A program made the position numbers and the translations under genes. A stretch of 64,000 nucleotides of DNA from Actinomycetota bacterium (GTDB lineage Bacteria > Actinomycetota > Acidimicrobiia > IMCC26256 > PALSA-555), in assembly GCA_016870355.1 (NCBI GenBank), contig VGBR01000009.1, forward strand, positions 1 to 64,000. The letters are read 5' to 3'. This document shows, piece by piece, positions 55,690-64,000 of this stretch. Numbering within the stretch: the first letter of the stretch is position 1; every line of letters starts with the position of its first letter. The notes beneath the pieces were generated by a model. That model saw only the letters and a list, made by a program, of their open reading frames with translations, was not told the origin of the DNA and did not search any database.

Positions 55690-56655
55690 ATGACACCCCT
55701 GGAGCCGAGAGGCCCGGTGATTGCCGAGGGGTCGCCGCTCGGATCACTCGTGACGCTCCCCGGTGCCGGCGGCGAGGTCAGCGAGACCGTCACCGTCCAC
55801 CGTTCGCAGTGGGAGCTCTTCCGTCGACGCTTCATGCGCCACCGGATGGCCTTGATCTCGATCGGCGTGCTCGTGCTGCTGTTCGTGCTGTGCTTCGGTG
55901 CCGACATCTTCGCTCCCTACGAGGCAACCCGTACCGGTGTCCCGCAGGATCTCCTGCTCGGCCCGGTCGGTCCGAGCGGCGCCCACTGGTTCGGCACCGA
56001 CGAGCTCGGACGCGACGTGCTGTCACGGATCCTCTACGCCGGCCAGATCTCACTGAAGATCGGGCTGGCCGTCGCACTCCTGTCGACGCTCGTCGGGACG
56101 GTCGTCGGTGCGGTGGCCGGCTACATGGGGCGCGCGGTCGACCAAGGCCTCATGCGCCTGACCGATCTGTTCCTCATCGTCCCGCAGATCGCGATCCTCG
56201 CAATCGCGCTGCGGGTGTTCGGCTACAAGGACATCACGGTCATCCTCGTGTTGGCGGGTGTGTTCTGGATGTACGAGGCCCGCGTCGTCCGGGGTCAGAT
56301 CCTGTCGCTCAAGGAAAAGGAGTTCATCGAAGCGGCGCGTGCTTCAGGTGCATCCAGCACGCGGATCGTGGTCAAGCATCTGCTCCCGAACGTGATCGGG
56401 CCGATCATGGTCAACGCGACGCTCTCGGTGGCGCTGGCGATCATCACTGAGTCCACGCTGTCGTTCCTCGGCTTCGGCGTACAGCCACCGAAGACGTCGT
56501 GGGGCAACATGCTGTCGAACGCGGCGGGGTACGTCGGGACACCGAGGGCGTATCTGCTCTACTTCCCCGGCCTGGCGATCTTGTTGACCGTGCTCGCGGT
56601 GAACTACCTCGGTGACGGTCTGCGCGACGCCTTCGATCCGCAGAGCAGCCACTGA
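55690..56655 (+). CDS. ABC transporter permease, DppC/OppC type
   Basis: This 321-residue permease has the OppC N-terminal segment (SQWELFRRRFMRHRMALISI) with the first helix at about 51-72, HWFGTDELGRDVLSRILYAG, and the EAA loop FIEAARASGASSTRIVVKHL followed by LPNVIGP. It forms the heterodimeric channel with the preceding gene. The stop shares one base with the next start. Confidence 0.93.
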   Translation: MTPLEPRGPVIAEGSPLGSLVTLPGAGGEVSETVTVHRSQWELFRRRFMRHRMALISIGVLVLLFVLCFGADIFAPYEATRTGVPQDLLLGPVGPSGAHWFGTDELGRDVLSRILYAGQISLKIGLAVALLSTLVGTVVGAVAGYMGRAVDQGLMRLTDLFLIVPQIAILAIALRVFGYKDITVILVLAGVFWMYEARVVRGQILSLKEKEFIEAARASGASSTRIVVKHLLPNVIGPIMVNATLSVALAIITESTLSFLGFGVQPPKTSWGNMLSNAAGYVGTPRAYLLYFPGLAILLTVLAVNYLGDGLRDAFDPQSSH

Positions 56656-57680
56656 TGTCCGACGCGCCCCTGCTCGAGGTCGACGACCTTCGCGTCGAGT
56701 TCACGACTGACGACGGCATCGTGACGGCGGTCGACGGCATCAGCTTCACCGTCGAGGACCATGAGGTGCTGGGGGTGGTCGGAGAGTCGGGCTCGGGGAA
56801 GACCGTGACCGCGCTGGCGATCCTCGGATTGCTGCCGAAGAAGACGACGGTCACCGGCTCTGCCAAGTGGCGAGGTCGCGAGCTCATCGGGCTCGGCGAC
56901 AAGGAGCTTCAGCCGCTCCGTGGCGAGGAGATCGCGATCGTGTTCCAGGACGCGCTCGCGTCATTCAACCCCGTGTTCACCATCGGGTCCCAGATCGGCG
57001 AAGCCATCGAGGTCCATCACGAGATCGCCAGCAAGGACCGCGACGAGCGTGTCGTCGAGCTCCTCGACCTCGTCGGCATCCCGAATCCGCGCCAACGGGC
57101 CGATCAGTACCCGCACGAGTTCTCCGGGGGCATGCGCCAGCGAGCGATGATCGCGATGGCACTGGCGAACGACCCGGCGCTGCTCATCGCCGACGAGCCG
57201 ACGACCGCACTGGACGTCACGCTTCAGGCCCAGGTGCTCGAAGTGCTCGAGCGCATCCAGGCGCGCACGAGGTCCTCGATCATGCTCATCACTCACGACC
57301 TCGGCGTCGTGGCTGGCATCGCCGATCGGATCGCGGTCATGTACGCGGGTCGTCACATCGAGACCGGACCGGTCGACCAGATCTTCTACGAGCCGCGTCA
57401 CCCCTACACCTTGGGATTGCTGGCGTCGTTGCCGCGTCTCGACCGCAAGACGCACGGCCAGAAGCTCTACCGGATCACGGGTCAACCCCCGTCGCTCATC
57501 GAGCGGCCACCCGGATGCACGTTCCATCCGCGGTGTGAGTTCGCGCGGCTTCCAGAGCCGTGTGCGACGGTGGTTCCGGCACTCGAGGAGGTCGACCCGT
57601 CACATCGCGCCGCGTGTCACTTCTCGGAAGGTCTGGTGGGACTCACGCCCGAGCGGCTGCGCGAGGGGCAGCGCGCGTGA
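56655..57680 (+). CDS. ABC transporter ATP-binding protein, DppD/OppD type
   Basis: This 341-residue ATPase has Walker [10 protein letters not shown] near residue 44, the Q loop VFQDALAS, signature SGGMRQR, Walker [13 protein letters not shown], and the switch His in ITHDLGV. The C-terminal oligopeptide domain has cysteines ([20 protein letters not shown]) that ligate an Fe-S cluster or zinc in related proteins. It overlaps the next gene by 4 nt. Confidence 0.94.
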   Translation: MSDAPLLEVDDLRVEFTTDDGIVTAVDGISFTVEDHEVLGVVGESGSGKTVTALAILGLLPKKTTVTGSAKWRGRELIGLGDKELQPLRGEEIAIVFQDALASFNPVFTIGSQIGEAIEVHHEIASKDRDERVVELLDLVGIPNPRQRADQYPHEFSGGMRQRAMIAMALANDPALLIADEPTTALDVTLQAQVLEVLERIQARTRSSIMLITHDLGVVAGIADRIAVMYAGRHIETGPVDQIFYEPRHPYTLGLLASLPRLDRKTHGQKLYRITGQPPSLIERPPGCTFHPRCEFARLPEPCATVVPALEEVDPSHRAACHFSEGLVGLTPERLREGQRA

Positions 57681-58705
57681 CGTCCATCACTTCCGAGAGC
57701 ACCGTGAGCCCTCGTGTCGGCTCGCCAGTGCTCGAAGTCGACCGGTTGGTGAAGGACTACCCGATCCGCGCCGGGCTGCTGCGGCGCGAGGTCGGCCGCG
57801 TCAGCGCCGTCGCCGACATCTCGTTCTCGGTGCACAAGGGCAAGACGCTCTCGCTCGTGGGGGAGTCGGGCTGCGGCAAGACCACGACGGGCCGGTGCAT
57901 CCTTCGCCTGATCGAGCCGACGAGCGGAGAGGTGCGCTTCGCGGGCACGGATGTGATGAAGGCCTCGGGCAAGGAGCTGCGTGCGCTCCGGCGGAGCATG
58001 CAGATCGTCTACCAGGACCCGTACGCGTCGCTGAACCCGCGCCTCACGGTCGGGAGCATCCTCGCCGACCCCTTGAAGGTGCACGGCCGCTGGCACGACG
58101 GAGGTTCCGAACGCATCTGCCGTCTGCTCGAACGCGTGGGGCTCGATCCGAAGCACGTCAACCGGTATCCGCACGAGTTCTCTGGTGGCCAGCGACAGCG
58201 GATCGGGATCGCACGCGCGCTCACGCTGGATCCAGATCTCATCGTGCTCGACGAACCGGTGAGCGCGCTCGACGTCTCGATTCGTGCCGGCGTGGTGAAC
58301 TTGCTCGAGGAGCTCCAAGTGGAGCTCGACCTCGCCTACGTGTTCATCGCGCACGATCTCGGCGTCGTGCGGCACGTGTCTGACGAGGTGGCGGTGATGT
58401 ACCTCGGCAAGATCGTCGAGATCGGTCCGAGCGACGCTGTGTACGACCACGCGTCGCATCCCTACACGCAAGCTCTGCTTTCGGCGGTTCCGGTACCCGA
58501 TCCGAAGGTCGAGCGTGAGCGGCGACGCATCCTGCTCGAGGGCGATGTGCCCAGCCCGGTTGATCCCCCGAGCGGGTGCCGGTTCCGTACGCGCTGTTGG
58601 AAGGCGCAGCAGATCTGTGCCGAGGAAGAGCCGGCGTTGATCGACCGGGGACAGGGGCACCCGGTCGCGTGTCACTTCGCGGACGAGGCGCTCCCGGTCT
58701 CCTAG
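57677..58705 (+). CDS. ABC transporter ATP-binding protein, DppF/OppF type
   Basis: This 342-residue ATPase is the second of the pair. Walker A is [13 protein letters not shown] loop [12 protein letters not shown], signature [15 protein letters not shown], Walker [13 protein letters not shown], and the switch [13 protein letters not shown]. The C-terminal cysteines [15 protein letters not shown] match the OppF extension. The start GTG overlaps the previous stop (GTGA). The stop codon overlaps that of the convergent glycosyltransferase gene in CTAG at 58702-58705. Confidence 0.94.
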   Translation: MTSITSESTVSPRVGSPVLEVDRLVKDYPIRAGLLRREVGRVSAVADISFSVHKGKTLSLVGESGCGKTTTGRCILRLIEPTSGEVRFAGTDVMKASGKELRALRRSMQIVYQDPYASLNPRLTVGSILADPLKVHGRWHDGGSERICRLLERVGLDPKHVNRYPHEFSGGQRQRIGIARALTLDPDLIVLDEPVSALDVSIRAGVVNLLEELQVELDLAYVFIAHDLGVVRHVSDEVAVMYLGKIVEIGPSDAVYDHASHPYTQALLSAVPVPDPKVERERRRILLEGDVPSPVDPPSGCRFRTRCWKAQQICAEEEPALIDRGQGHPVACHFADEALPVS

Positions 58706-59454
58706 CCGCGCTCGGCCGCGGGCGGCCGCAGCCGCCGGATCTCCGGTCGGAGCGTCCGCAGCTCGCGCAGGATGCCGCGGATGGTCGCCCATGACCCAAG
58801 GGTCGAGGTGCCGACGACACGGGGGAAGTAGCGCAGCCCGATCTGCTCGACGCGCAGGCCCAGCCGCGTGGCCCGGGCGAGGATCTCCGCGTCGATGAAC
58901 GAGCCTTCGCTCTTCAGCTCGAGCCGGTCGAGCGCGGCGCGAGTGAGGAGCTTGGCGGCAAAGTTGACGTCGTGGAACCGCACGCCGAGCGCGAACCCGA
59001 CGAGACGGTTGTAGATCCCGGAGATGACGCTCCGGCGCAGCCCTTCGCCCCGGTTGAGCCGGTACGCGGCCACGATGTCAGCCCCGGACGCGTCGAGGAC
59101 CTCGATCATCTTCCGGGCATCCTGGAGGTCGATCGGGAGATCGGCGTCGGTGTAGAGCACGATGTCACCCTGCGCGGACGCGAATCCCGTGCGGATGGAG
59201 CCACCGAGTCCGTGGTTGTGGTCGTGCGTGGCGGCCGTGATCCATCCGTCGCGGCGCGCCATCTCTTCGGCGAGCGTGCGGGTGCGGTCGGTGGACGCGT
59301 CGTCGACCAGCACGAGCTCGAAGGCGTTGATGGCCCCGGCGCGTACGAGCGCGCTGCCCGCGTCGCGCACCGCGGCGACAAGGGCAGGGAGTGCTTCCTC
59401 CTCGTTGAGCATCGGCACGACGATGCTCAACAACTCGTACGGGCGCGCGGGCAT
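58702..59454 (-). CDS. Glycosyltransferase family 2 (polyprenyl-phosphate sugar synthase type)
   Basis: This 250-residue GT2 enzyme has [19 protein letters not shown], the nucleotide motif [12 protein letters not shown], the metal DXD as YTDADLPID, and [14 protein letters not shown]. The size and lack of membrane helices are like dolichol/polyprenyl-phosphate mannose or glucose synthases that load a lipid carrier. The ATG 59454 was chosen because AAGGAG lies 4 nt before it; the longer frame reaches into the tRNA region. It is convergent with the ABC importer. Confidence 0.88.
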   Translation of the reverse strand: MPARPYELLSIVVPMLNEEEALPALVAAVRDAGSALVRAGAINAFELVLVDDASTDRTRTLAEEMARRDGWITAATHDHNHGLGGSIRTGFASAQGDIVLYTDADLPIDLQDARKMIEVLDASGADIVAAYRLNRGEGLRRSVISGIYNRLVGFALGVRFHDVNFAAKLLTRAALDRLELKSEGSFIDAEILARATRLGLRVEQIGLRYFPRVVGTSTLGSWATIRGILRELRTLRPEIRRLRPPAAERG

Positions 59455-59511
59455 GACGCTCCTTGCTGGGGAGTTCAAGGTACCTGGACCGATACACTGC
59501 AACGCTCACAC

Positions 59512-59595
59512 GTCGGAGTGGCGGAATTGGCAGACGCGCTAGCTTGAGGGGCTAGTGCCCGCAAGGGCGTGGGGGTTCAAGTCCCCCCTCCGACA
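59512..59595 (+). tRNA. tRNA-Leu(GAG)
   Basis: An 84-nt class II tRNA with acceptor GTCGGAG/CTCCGAC and an A discriminator. The anticodon arm CTAGC-TTGAGGG-GCTAG has anticodon GAG, reading CUC and CUU leucine codons. It has a long variable arm (TGCCCGCAAGGGCGT) and a T arm GGGGG-TTCAAGT-CCCCC. CCA is not encoded. A recombinase fragment on the other strand ends inside its 3' part. Confidence 0.95.
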
Positions 59596-60034
59596 CGTTC
59601 GTTTGTACACGCGGACATGGGGCGCGATTCCGCCACTACGACCCGGTCTTCGGGCCGATAGGTGAGCGTGATCCCGAGGTCGGCGTAGACGGCAGCCTTC
59701 AGTGTCGGGTCCGCTTCGGCGAGCATCGCCCGAACGTTCCCGACCTGATCGAGCAGGGCGCGGATCTCGTGTGGGCTGCTCGGCATCGTGGCCTCCGTTT
59801 CCAGGAGCGCCTGTTCGGCGGCGAGGCGTTGGCCCTGCACCTCCTTGATCCAGGTGGCGACGACGGTCGGGTCGGCACCACCTTCGAGCGCGGCGCGGTA
59901 GCGGGCGAGCCTCGTGTCACAGTCCATGAGTGATCGTCTGGCCGCTTCCGCCCGGGCGTCCTCTGCGGCTCGGTCGTGGTCAGCGTTGGATAGCGTCTCG
60001 CACGTTGCCTCAACGTTCTCAGCATCGCGCTTGC
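59577..60034 (-). pseudogene. C-terminal fragment of a large serine recombinase
   Basis: About 150 codons match the C-terminal helical tail of site-specific serine recombinases: DCDTRLARYRAALEGGADPT, VVATWIKEVQGQRLAAEQAL, then ADPTLKAAVYADLGITLTYR and PEDRVVVAE. The catalytic N-terminal domain and the zinc ribbon are gone: the frame is cut near 60034, right before the divergent glycosyltransferase start. Its stop codon lies inside the tRNA-Leu gene (59577-59579). It is a remnant of a mobile element inserted at or near this tRNA, not a working enzyme. Confidence 0.72.
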
Positions 60035-60037
60035 TCC

Positions 60038-61171
60038 ATGAGCATCTTGGTCGTCTGCCCCCGCTTCGCGCCCGACACGGGCGGGATCGAAACGCTCCTC
60101 GCCCAGGTGCTGCCCGAGCTCTCCACGCGTGGGCTCGAGATCGTCGTTGCCGCGGGCACCGGCCGTGAGGACCACGCGCCGGTCGAGGTGCTCGACGGCA
60201 TCCCGGTCTACCGAATCCCCTTCGACTTGCCGATGCACTCGGCAAAGCCAGCAGGGATCCTCGAGGCCGCGCACCGGATTCGCATGATCGAAGCCGACCA
60301 TGAGGTCAGGATCCGTCACGTTCATGGCTTTGGCGACATCGGGCTTTGGTACGCCTTGCGTGCACACCAGCGCCGCCCGTTGCCGCTGGTGGTCAGCGTG
60401 CACGGCACCTTCGAGTCGCTGGGTCGGCTCGCGCCCAGTGCCGAGAAGCTCTTGCGAGCCGCCGATGTGGTCACGGCAGTGTCGGGACCGGTCCGTTCGG
60501 CTGTGTACGAAGCGATACCTGACCTCGCTGCTGAGGTGCGGTTGATCCCCAATGGCTTGCGATTCGTCGACACTGCACCCACCACTCGGCCGGTGGCTGG
60601 TCAGCTCCTCGGTGTCGGACGCCTCCTCGAGCAGAAGGGCTTCGATATCGCGGTCGAGGCGCTCGCACGCCTCCGGGCAACACATCCGAGCTGCCAACTC
60701 ATGATTGCAGGCGATGGCCAATGTGCCGACGCGATCCGTCGGCAAGCCAAGCGATCCGGCGTCGCGTCGCGCGTGCACCTGCTGGGGAACATCTCGCGCG
60801 AGGACATGCGGCGCGCGATGAATGACGCCAGCATCGTCCTCGTGCCGTCGCGCCACACCGAGGGCTTCTCGCTCGCCGCGCTCGAAGCCGCGCACGCCGC
60901 CCGTCCGGTGATCGCATCGGGCATCGGCGGGCTCGTCGAGACCGTCGAGAACGGTGTCACGGGTCTGCTCGTACCGCCTGACGACCCGGGCGCGTTGGCC
61001 CGGGCAATTGCACGCATGCTCGACGACCCTGTCGGTGCCGCGGCGATGGGACAAGTCGCGCATGAGCGCGCCAGGGAGCGTTTCGCGTTCGAGCGGTGCG
61101 TCGACGCGTATCACGGTCTCTACGTCGAGTTGGACTCTCCGGCGCTGTTGTCGACCGCCTCACGGGTGTAG
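60038..61171 (+). CDS. Glycosyltransferase family 4
   Basis: This 377-residue GT-B enzyme has the N-terminal acceptor domain (LVVCPRFAPDTGGIETLLAQ) and the C-terminal donor domain with GVGRLLEQKGFDIAVEAL, VPSRHTEGFSLAALEAAHAA and the E-x7-E catalytic pattern there. It probably transfers a sugar from a nucleotide donor. The ATG 60038 has no ribosome binding site and begins right at the end of the recombinase remnant. It is 4 nt upstream of the PqqD-like gene and the first of the four-gene plus-strand cluster that continues to the window end. Confidence 0.9.
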   Translation: MSILVVCPRFAPDTGGIETLLAQVLPELSTRGLEIVVAAGTGREDHAPVEVLDGIPVYRIPFDLPMHSAKPAGILEAAHRIRMIEADHEVRIRHVHGFGDIGLWYALRAHQRRPLPLVVSVHGTFESLGRLAPSAEKLLRAADVVTAVSGPVRSAVYEAIPDLAAEVRLIPNGLRFVDTAPTTRPVAGQLLGVGRLLEQKGFDIAVEALARLRATHPSCQLMIAGDGQCADAIRRQAKRSGVASRVHLLGNISREDMRRAMNDASIVLVPSRHTEGFSLAALEAAHAARPVIASGIGGLVETVENGVTGLLVPPDDPGALARAIARMLDDPVGAAAMGQVAHERARERFAFERCVDAYHGLYVELDSPALLSTASRV

Positions 61172-61175
61172 TCGC

Positions 61176-61613
61176 GTGTCCGAGCGTGGATTCTCGATTC
61201 GGGTGCCGGCGATCACGCACGAGCGCTTGGACGACGAGGTGATCGCGATCAACCTCGAGACTGGCATCTACTACGCGCTTGTTGGCCCCGGTGCCGACGT
61301 GTGGTCGTGCTTCGATCCGGCCGGGAGCGTGGGCGGGGCTTGCGTCGTGCTCGCAGCGCGCTACAGAACTTCGGCCGACGAGATCCGCGCTGATGTCGAA
61401 GCATTCGCACGCCGGCTCGAGGTCGCCGGACTGTTGGCCGACGTCGAGGCACCTGATCCACCGGCCGGCGCGTTGCCGGTGGCGCCACCCCAGAGCGGCT
61501 GGGCCTCGCCTGAGCTGGAGGAGTACCGCGATATGGCCGACCTCGTGCTCCTCGACCCGATCCACCAAGTAGATGAGGCTGGGTGGCCGCACCTGCCCGA
61601 GTCAGCGGGCTGA
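61176..61613 (+). CDS. PqqD-like peptide chaperone
   Basis: The first 95 residues have the PqqD/RiPP-recognition fold (RVPAITHERLDDEVIAINLE, TGIYYALVGPGADVW, then a winged-helix region ending RRLEVAGLLADV). A tail follows with YRDMADLVLLDPIHQVDEAG and WPHLP, a conserved acidic segment seen in PqqD proteins that accompany HprK-like kinases. The GTG start is 4 nt after the glycosyltransferase. In known systems PqqD proteins bind a leader peptide or present it to a modifying enzyme. No precursor peptide gene is visible nearby, and the tail itself may be the substrate. Confidence 0.78.
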   Translation: MSERGFSIRVPAITHERLDDEVIAINLETGIYYALVGPGADVWSCFDPAGSVGGACVVLAARYRTSADEIRADVEAFARRLEVAGLLADVEAPDPPAGALPVAPPQSGWASPELEEYRDMADLVLLDPIHQVDEAGWPHLPESAG

Positions 61614-62647
61614 GTCCATCGCACTCGACGGCACGGTTCTTCGCGTCGAACCGGGCGCTGTTCGGCGCGGCTGCGGAGGCTACCGGGATGACGAGTCTCC
61701 GGTACCGAATCGCCGAGCAGTCGGTGCTCGTGCGGGCCGTGGGCACCGACCTCGTTGAGCGGACCGACCCCGCGCTCTCCGCGCGACGCGACACCGAGCC
61801 CGATGAAGCCCCGGCACTCACGATCGACATGTGGGACAGCGCGGTGTCGGGCATCGGCATGCCCCGCGCGCCGTGGGTTCCACAAGAGCTCGCGCCGCTT
61901 GGTCTCGTGGGCTCGTATTGCGACAGCCGGTTCATGACCGCGGTCGACGTGCATACGGCGTCGCTGAGCATCTTCGATGCCGCCACGTCGCACGGCGTGT
62001 TCTGGCTCCACGACGCGCGGCGCATGGCGTACTGGCAATCCGCTTCGCCGCTGCGCCTGATCCTGTCGTGGTGGGGCAGCCGGCGCGGCATGCAGCTCAC
62101 CCACGCAGGAGCGGTCGCGACATCCGACGGCGCAGTGCTGCTGGTCGGCGGCGCGGGCGCGGGGAAGTCGACGGCAGCGCTCGCCTGTCTCGCTGCGGGT
62201 CTCCACTACTTGGGCGACGACTACTGCCTCGTCGCGTTGGAACCGCAGCCCTGGGTATACGGCGTGTACGCCACAGCCAAACTCCGACCCGATTCGCCTT
62301 CGCTGCTCCCGGCCCTGCGCCCGTCGGTGCGCAACGCAGCGCGACTCGATCGCGAGAAGGCCATCATCGACTTGGCCGGCACGCACGAGGCCCAATTGGG
62401 TGTCGGCGCGCCCATCCGCGCGATCGCGGTGCCGTCGGTCACTGGGCGTGTCGGTGTGTCGGCGATCAGTCCGAGCGCCGTGCTGCGAGCCATGGCTCCG
62501 AGCACCATCTTCGGTCTCTTCGGCGCGACACCGGGATCGCTGCACCTGCTCGCCGACCTCGCACCACGCGTGCCCGGCTACAGGCTTGAAGTCGGCGAAG
62601 ACCTCGACGCGGTTGTCGATGCCATCAGCTCGTTGGCGGCTTCGTGA
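61583..62647 (+). CDS. HprK-related kinase-like protein
   Basis: This 354-residue protein has an N-terminal domain of about 165 residues (ARFFASNRALFGAAAEATGM, then WDSAVSGIGMPRAPWVP) and a C-terminal P-loop kinase domain related to HPr kinase/phosphorylase: HAGAVATSDGAVLLVGGAGA with GKSTAAL (Lys195), and YLGDDYCLV around residues 208-216. Real HprK acts on Ser46 of HPr; this group is linked instead to PqqD-like proteins. Start GTG at 61583 overlaps the PqqD gene by 31 nt; the ATG at 61688 would remove a conserved segment. The target is unknown. Confidence 0.78.
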   Translation: MAAPARVSGLSPSHSTARFFASNRALFGAAAEATGMTSLRYRIAEQSVLVRAVGTDLVERTDPALSARRDTEPDEAPALTIDMWDSAVSGIGMPRAPWVPQELAPLGLVGSYCDSRFMTAVDVHTASLSIFDAATSHGVFWLHDARRMAYWQSASPLRLILSWWGSRRGMQLTHAGAVATSDGAVLLVGGAGAGKSTAALACLAAGLHYLGDDYCLVALEPQPWVYGVYATAKLRPDSPSLLPALRPSVRNAARLDREKAIIDLAGTHEAQLGVGAPIRAIAVPSVTGRVGVSAISPSAVLRAMAPSTIFGLFGATPGSLHLLADLAPRVPGYRLEVGEDLDAVVDAISSLAAS

Positions 62648-63354
62648 CTTCCGACAGCAGGGGTTCACCGACGATCTCAGCGATCATCCCGGTACGGGAT
62701 GGTGCCGCGTTCATCGAGGACGCGATCGACAGCGTGCTGTCGCAAACCGTGCCACCCAGCGAGGTGATCGTCGTCGACGACGGCTCCCGCGACGGCACCG
62801 CCGACGTCGTCGCGCGGTTCGGCCCGTCAGTCCGCTTGGTGCGCCAGGAAGCACAGAACCAGTCCGTTGCCCTCAACCGCGGGATCGAGGAAGCTGCCGG
62901 CGCGCTGCTGTCGTTCTGTGACGCTGACGACATGTGGACCAAGGACAAGCTCGAGCGTCAGCTCGAGGTGCTCGATCGGGACCGCGAGCCGCTGCTCGTG
63001 AGCGGGCTCGTGCAGCAGTTCGTCGACCCCAGTGCGCGCGACGCGACCCGCAGCCTGCGGGTGAAATCCGCGCCGCAGCGCGGCCCGCTGACTGGAACGC
63101 TATTGGCGCGTCGGGAGGTCTTCGGGCGCGTCGGCTTGTTCAATTCCGACTTGTACACGGCGGCGGGTGTCGAATGGATCGCGCGCGCGCGCGCGCTCGA
63201 GATGCGCGTCGAGACCGTCGAGGTAGTCGTGCTTCTCCGACGGGTCCACGGCCAGAACATCACCGTCGTGCAGCACGAGCAGTGGGATCGCGATCTCCTG
63301 GCTGTCATGCGTGCCCATCGGCGTCGCAACGGCGGGTCGGCCCGCGGGGACTGA
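62644..63354 (+). CDS. Glycosyltransferase family 2
   Basis: This 236-residue GT-A enzyme has ISAIIPVRDGAAFIEDAIDS, the nucleotide motif VIVVDDGSRDGTADVV, the metal site LSFCDADDMWT, and an acceptor region with GVEWIARARALEM. It has no membrane helices. The GTG start overlaps the stop of the HprK-like gene (GTGA). It probably decorates the same product as the GT4 enzyme. A 14-nt run of alternating GC lies at about 63181. Confidence 0.87.
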   Translation: MTSDSRGSPTISAIIPVRDGAAFIEDAIDSVLSQTVPPSEVIVVDDGSRDGTADVVARFGPSVRLVRQEAQNQSVALNRGIEEAAGALLSFCDADDMWTKDKLERQLEVLDRDREPLLVSGLVQQFVDPSARDATRSLRVKSAPQRGPLTGTLLARREVFGRVGLFNSDLYTAAGVEWIARARALEMRVETVEVVVLLRRVHGQNITVVQHEQWDRDLLAVMRAHRRRNGGSARGD

Positions 63355-63362
63355 ACACAGCC

Positions 63363-64000
63363 GTGCCGTTCCTCGAGCTCGAACCCCGCGACCGGCTCCT
63401 CGTTCGAGCGGCGGTTGATGCCGGGCCGTCTGCCGCGACGGCTTGGGACGAGTGGTTCCGCGACACTGATCTCGACGACGCGGCGTACCCCGAGGGTCGC
63501 TTGTTCCCGCAGGTGTTCGCCAACCTCAATGCGTCGGGTCTCGCCGGGTGCCTTCCGCCCCGGATGCGGGGCAAGTACCGCTGGCTGTGGGCATCCAACC
63601 AGATGCGAGCCGACGCAGTCGCGCCCGCGCTGCGCGCACTGGTCTCGGCGGGGGTCAAGACACTGCTGCTCAAGGGCGCCGCCCTGCTCGCTGCCAACCG
63701 GCGCGGCTGGGGAACGCGCGAGATGGGCGACATCGACGTGCTCGTACCCACGACACAGGCCGGTACCGCCGCGGCGGTACTCGTGGACGCTGGCTGGACC
63801 GGCGTGCAGGGCGTCACACCCCGATACCTCGCAGCACGCCTCGTTGCACGTCGTCACGGTTGGAACTTCGATGGCGATGGTCTTTCGGCAGACATCGACC
63901 TGCACTGGCACGTGTTCGAGGGCGTCCGCGGGCTCCATGCGAACGACGAGCTCTGGAGTGCCGCGCGGCCGGTCGCCTTCGCCGGTGTTGACACCGAGCG
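63363..64000 (+). CDS. Nucleotidyltransferase-family protein (NTP_transf_5-like), 3' end outside window
   Basis: The 212 codons visible match the NTP_transf_5 group: LLLKGAALLAANRRGWGTRE, then the metal-binding MGDIDVLVP (Asp123 and Asp125), WTGVQGVTPR, and DIDLHWHVFEG. Related proteins are recurrent partners of PqqD and HprK-like genes. The start is GTG at 63363, 8 nt after the GT2 gene. The reaction is unknown; nucleotidyl transfer is inferred from the DxD core only. Confidence 0.78.
   Translation, partial: MPFLELEPRDRLLVRAAVDAGPSAATAWDEWFRDTDLDDAAYPEGRLFPQVFANLNASGLAGCLPPRMRGKYRWLWASNQMRADAVAPALRALVSAGVKTLLLKGAALLAANRRGWGTREMGDIDVLVPTTQAGTAAAVLVDAGWTGVQGVTPRYLAARLVARRHGWNFDGDGLSADIDLHWHVFEGVRGLHANDELWSAARPVAFAGVDTE

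Noticed and set aside
59930-60037. N-terminal extension of the GT4 glycosyltransferase
   Set aside because: The extra codons are antisense of the recombinase remnant; conserved GT4 sequence starts at the ATG at 60038.
63181-63194. Alternating GC run as a repeat or Z-DNA element
   Set aside because: It encodes conserved-looking Ala/Arg codons within the GT2 gene and is expected in such high-GC DNA.

Overview
The window is a gene-dense, high-GC stretch with many GTG starts, 1-4 nt stop/start overlaps and 5'-TANNNT boxes only 6-7 nt before start codons. Gene order is that of an actinobacterium: hisI-trpE, trpC, trpF-trpB-trpA, an ANTAR regulator of PdtaR type followed by polA-rpsA-coaE-uvrB-uvrA, and uvrC-rapZ-yvcK-gap-pgk-tpiA-secG. 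The InhA-like FabI also fits. The absence of whiA from its usual place between yvcK and gap, and the overall mix, suggest a deep-branching lineage such as Acidimicrobiia. That placement is inference, not proven by the window.

Layout. (1) 1-16.5 kb: an oligopeptidase B cut by the window edge; hisI-trpE-ygfZ-like; a two-component system; a GH1 glucosidase with an MFS transporter; trpC; a PAP2 membrane protein; trpF-trpB-trpA with a small coupled Cys/His-rich gene; a secreted cupredoxin; an ECF sigma factor with a zinc anti-sigma factor. trpD and trpG are not here. (2) 16.5-27.4 kb: a dienelactone hydrolase, an MFS protein with an extra N-terminal domain, a peroxiredoxin, then a type II fatty-acid synthesis operon on the minus strand (fabD, a biotinyl-like carrier lacking the lysine, fabH, fabG, acpP, fabF, a carboxyltransferase, fabI) with fabZ divergent. 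(3) 27.4-31.4 kb: a disturbed region with a DUF222-HNH endonuclease, tRNA-Leu(CAA) and a deletion-type junction joining a truncated acyl-CoA dehydrogenase to a headless M23 peptidase. (4) 30.8-49.4 kb: information processing and repair (pdtaR, polA, rpsA, coaE, uvrB, uvrA, uvrC), nadA and rapZ-yvcK. (5) 49.4-52.8 kb: the triose-phosphate glycolysis operon and secG. (6) 52.9-58.7 kb: a complete peptide-type ABC importer. (7) 58.7-64 kb: a tRNA-Leu(GAG) carrying the tail of a serine recombinase, followed by a likely island: glycosyltransferases, a PqqD-like protein, an HprK-related kinase and a nucleotidyltransferase-like protein, running off the window.

The most notable non-coding signals are two structured leaders. 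The nadA 5' region folds into a long hairpin with an ACAACCCC bulge, very like the NAD+-I (nadA motif) riboswitch, followed by a hairpin that occludes the ribosome binding site. Between rpsA and coaE, a three-way-junction-like fold contains the Shine-Dalgarno of a 20-codon signal-peptide-like ORF. A palindromic repeat family with the core GCCGGGTATCCCGGC lies near these sites, and an exact LexA-type box precedes uvrA.
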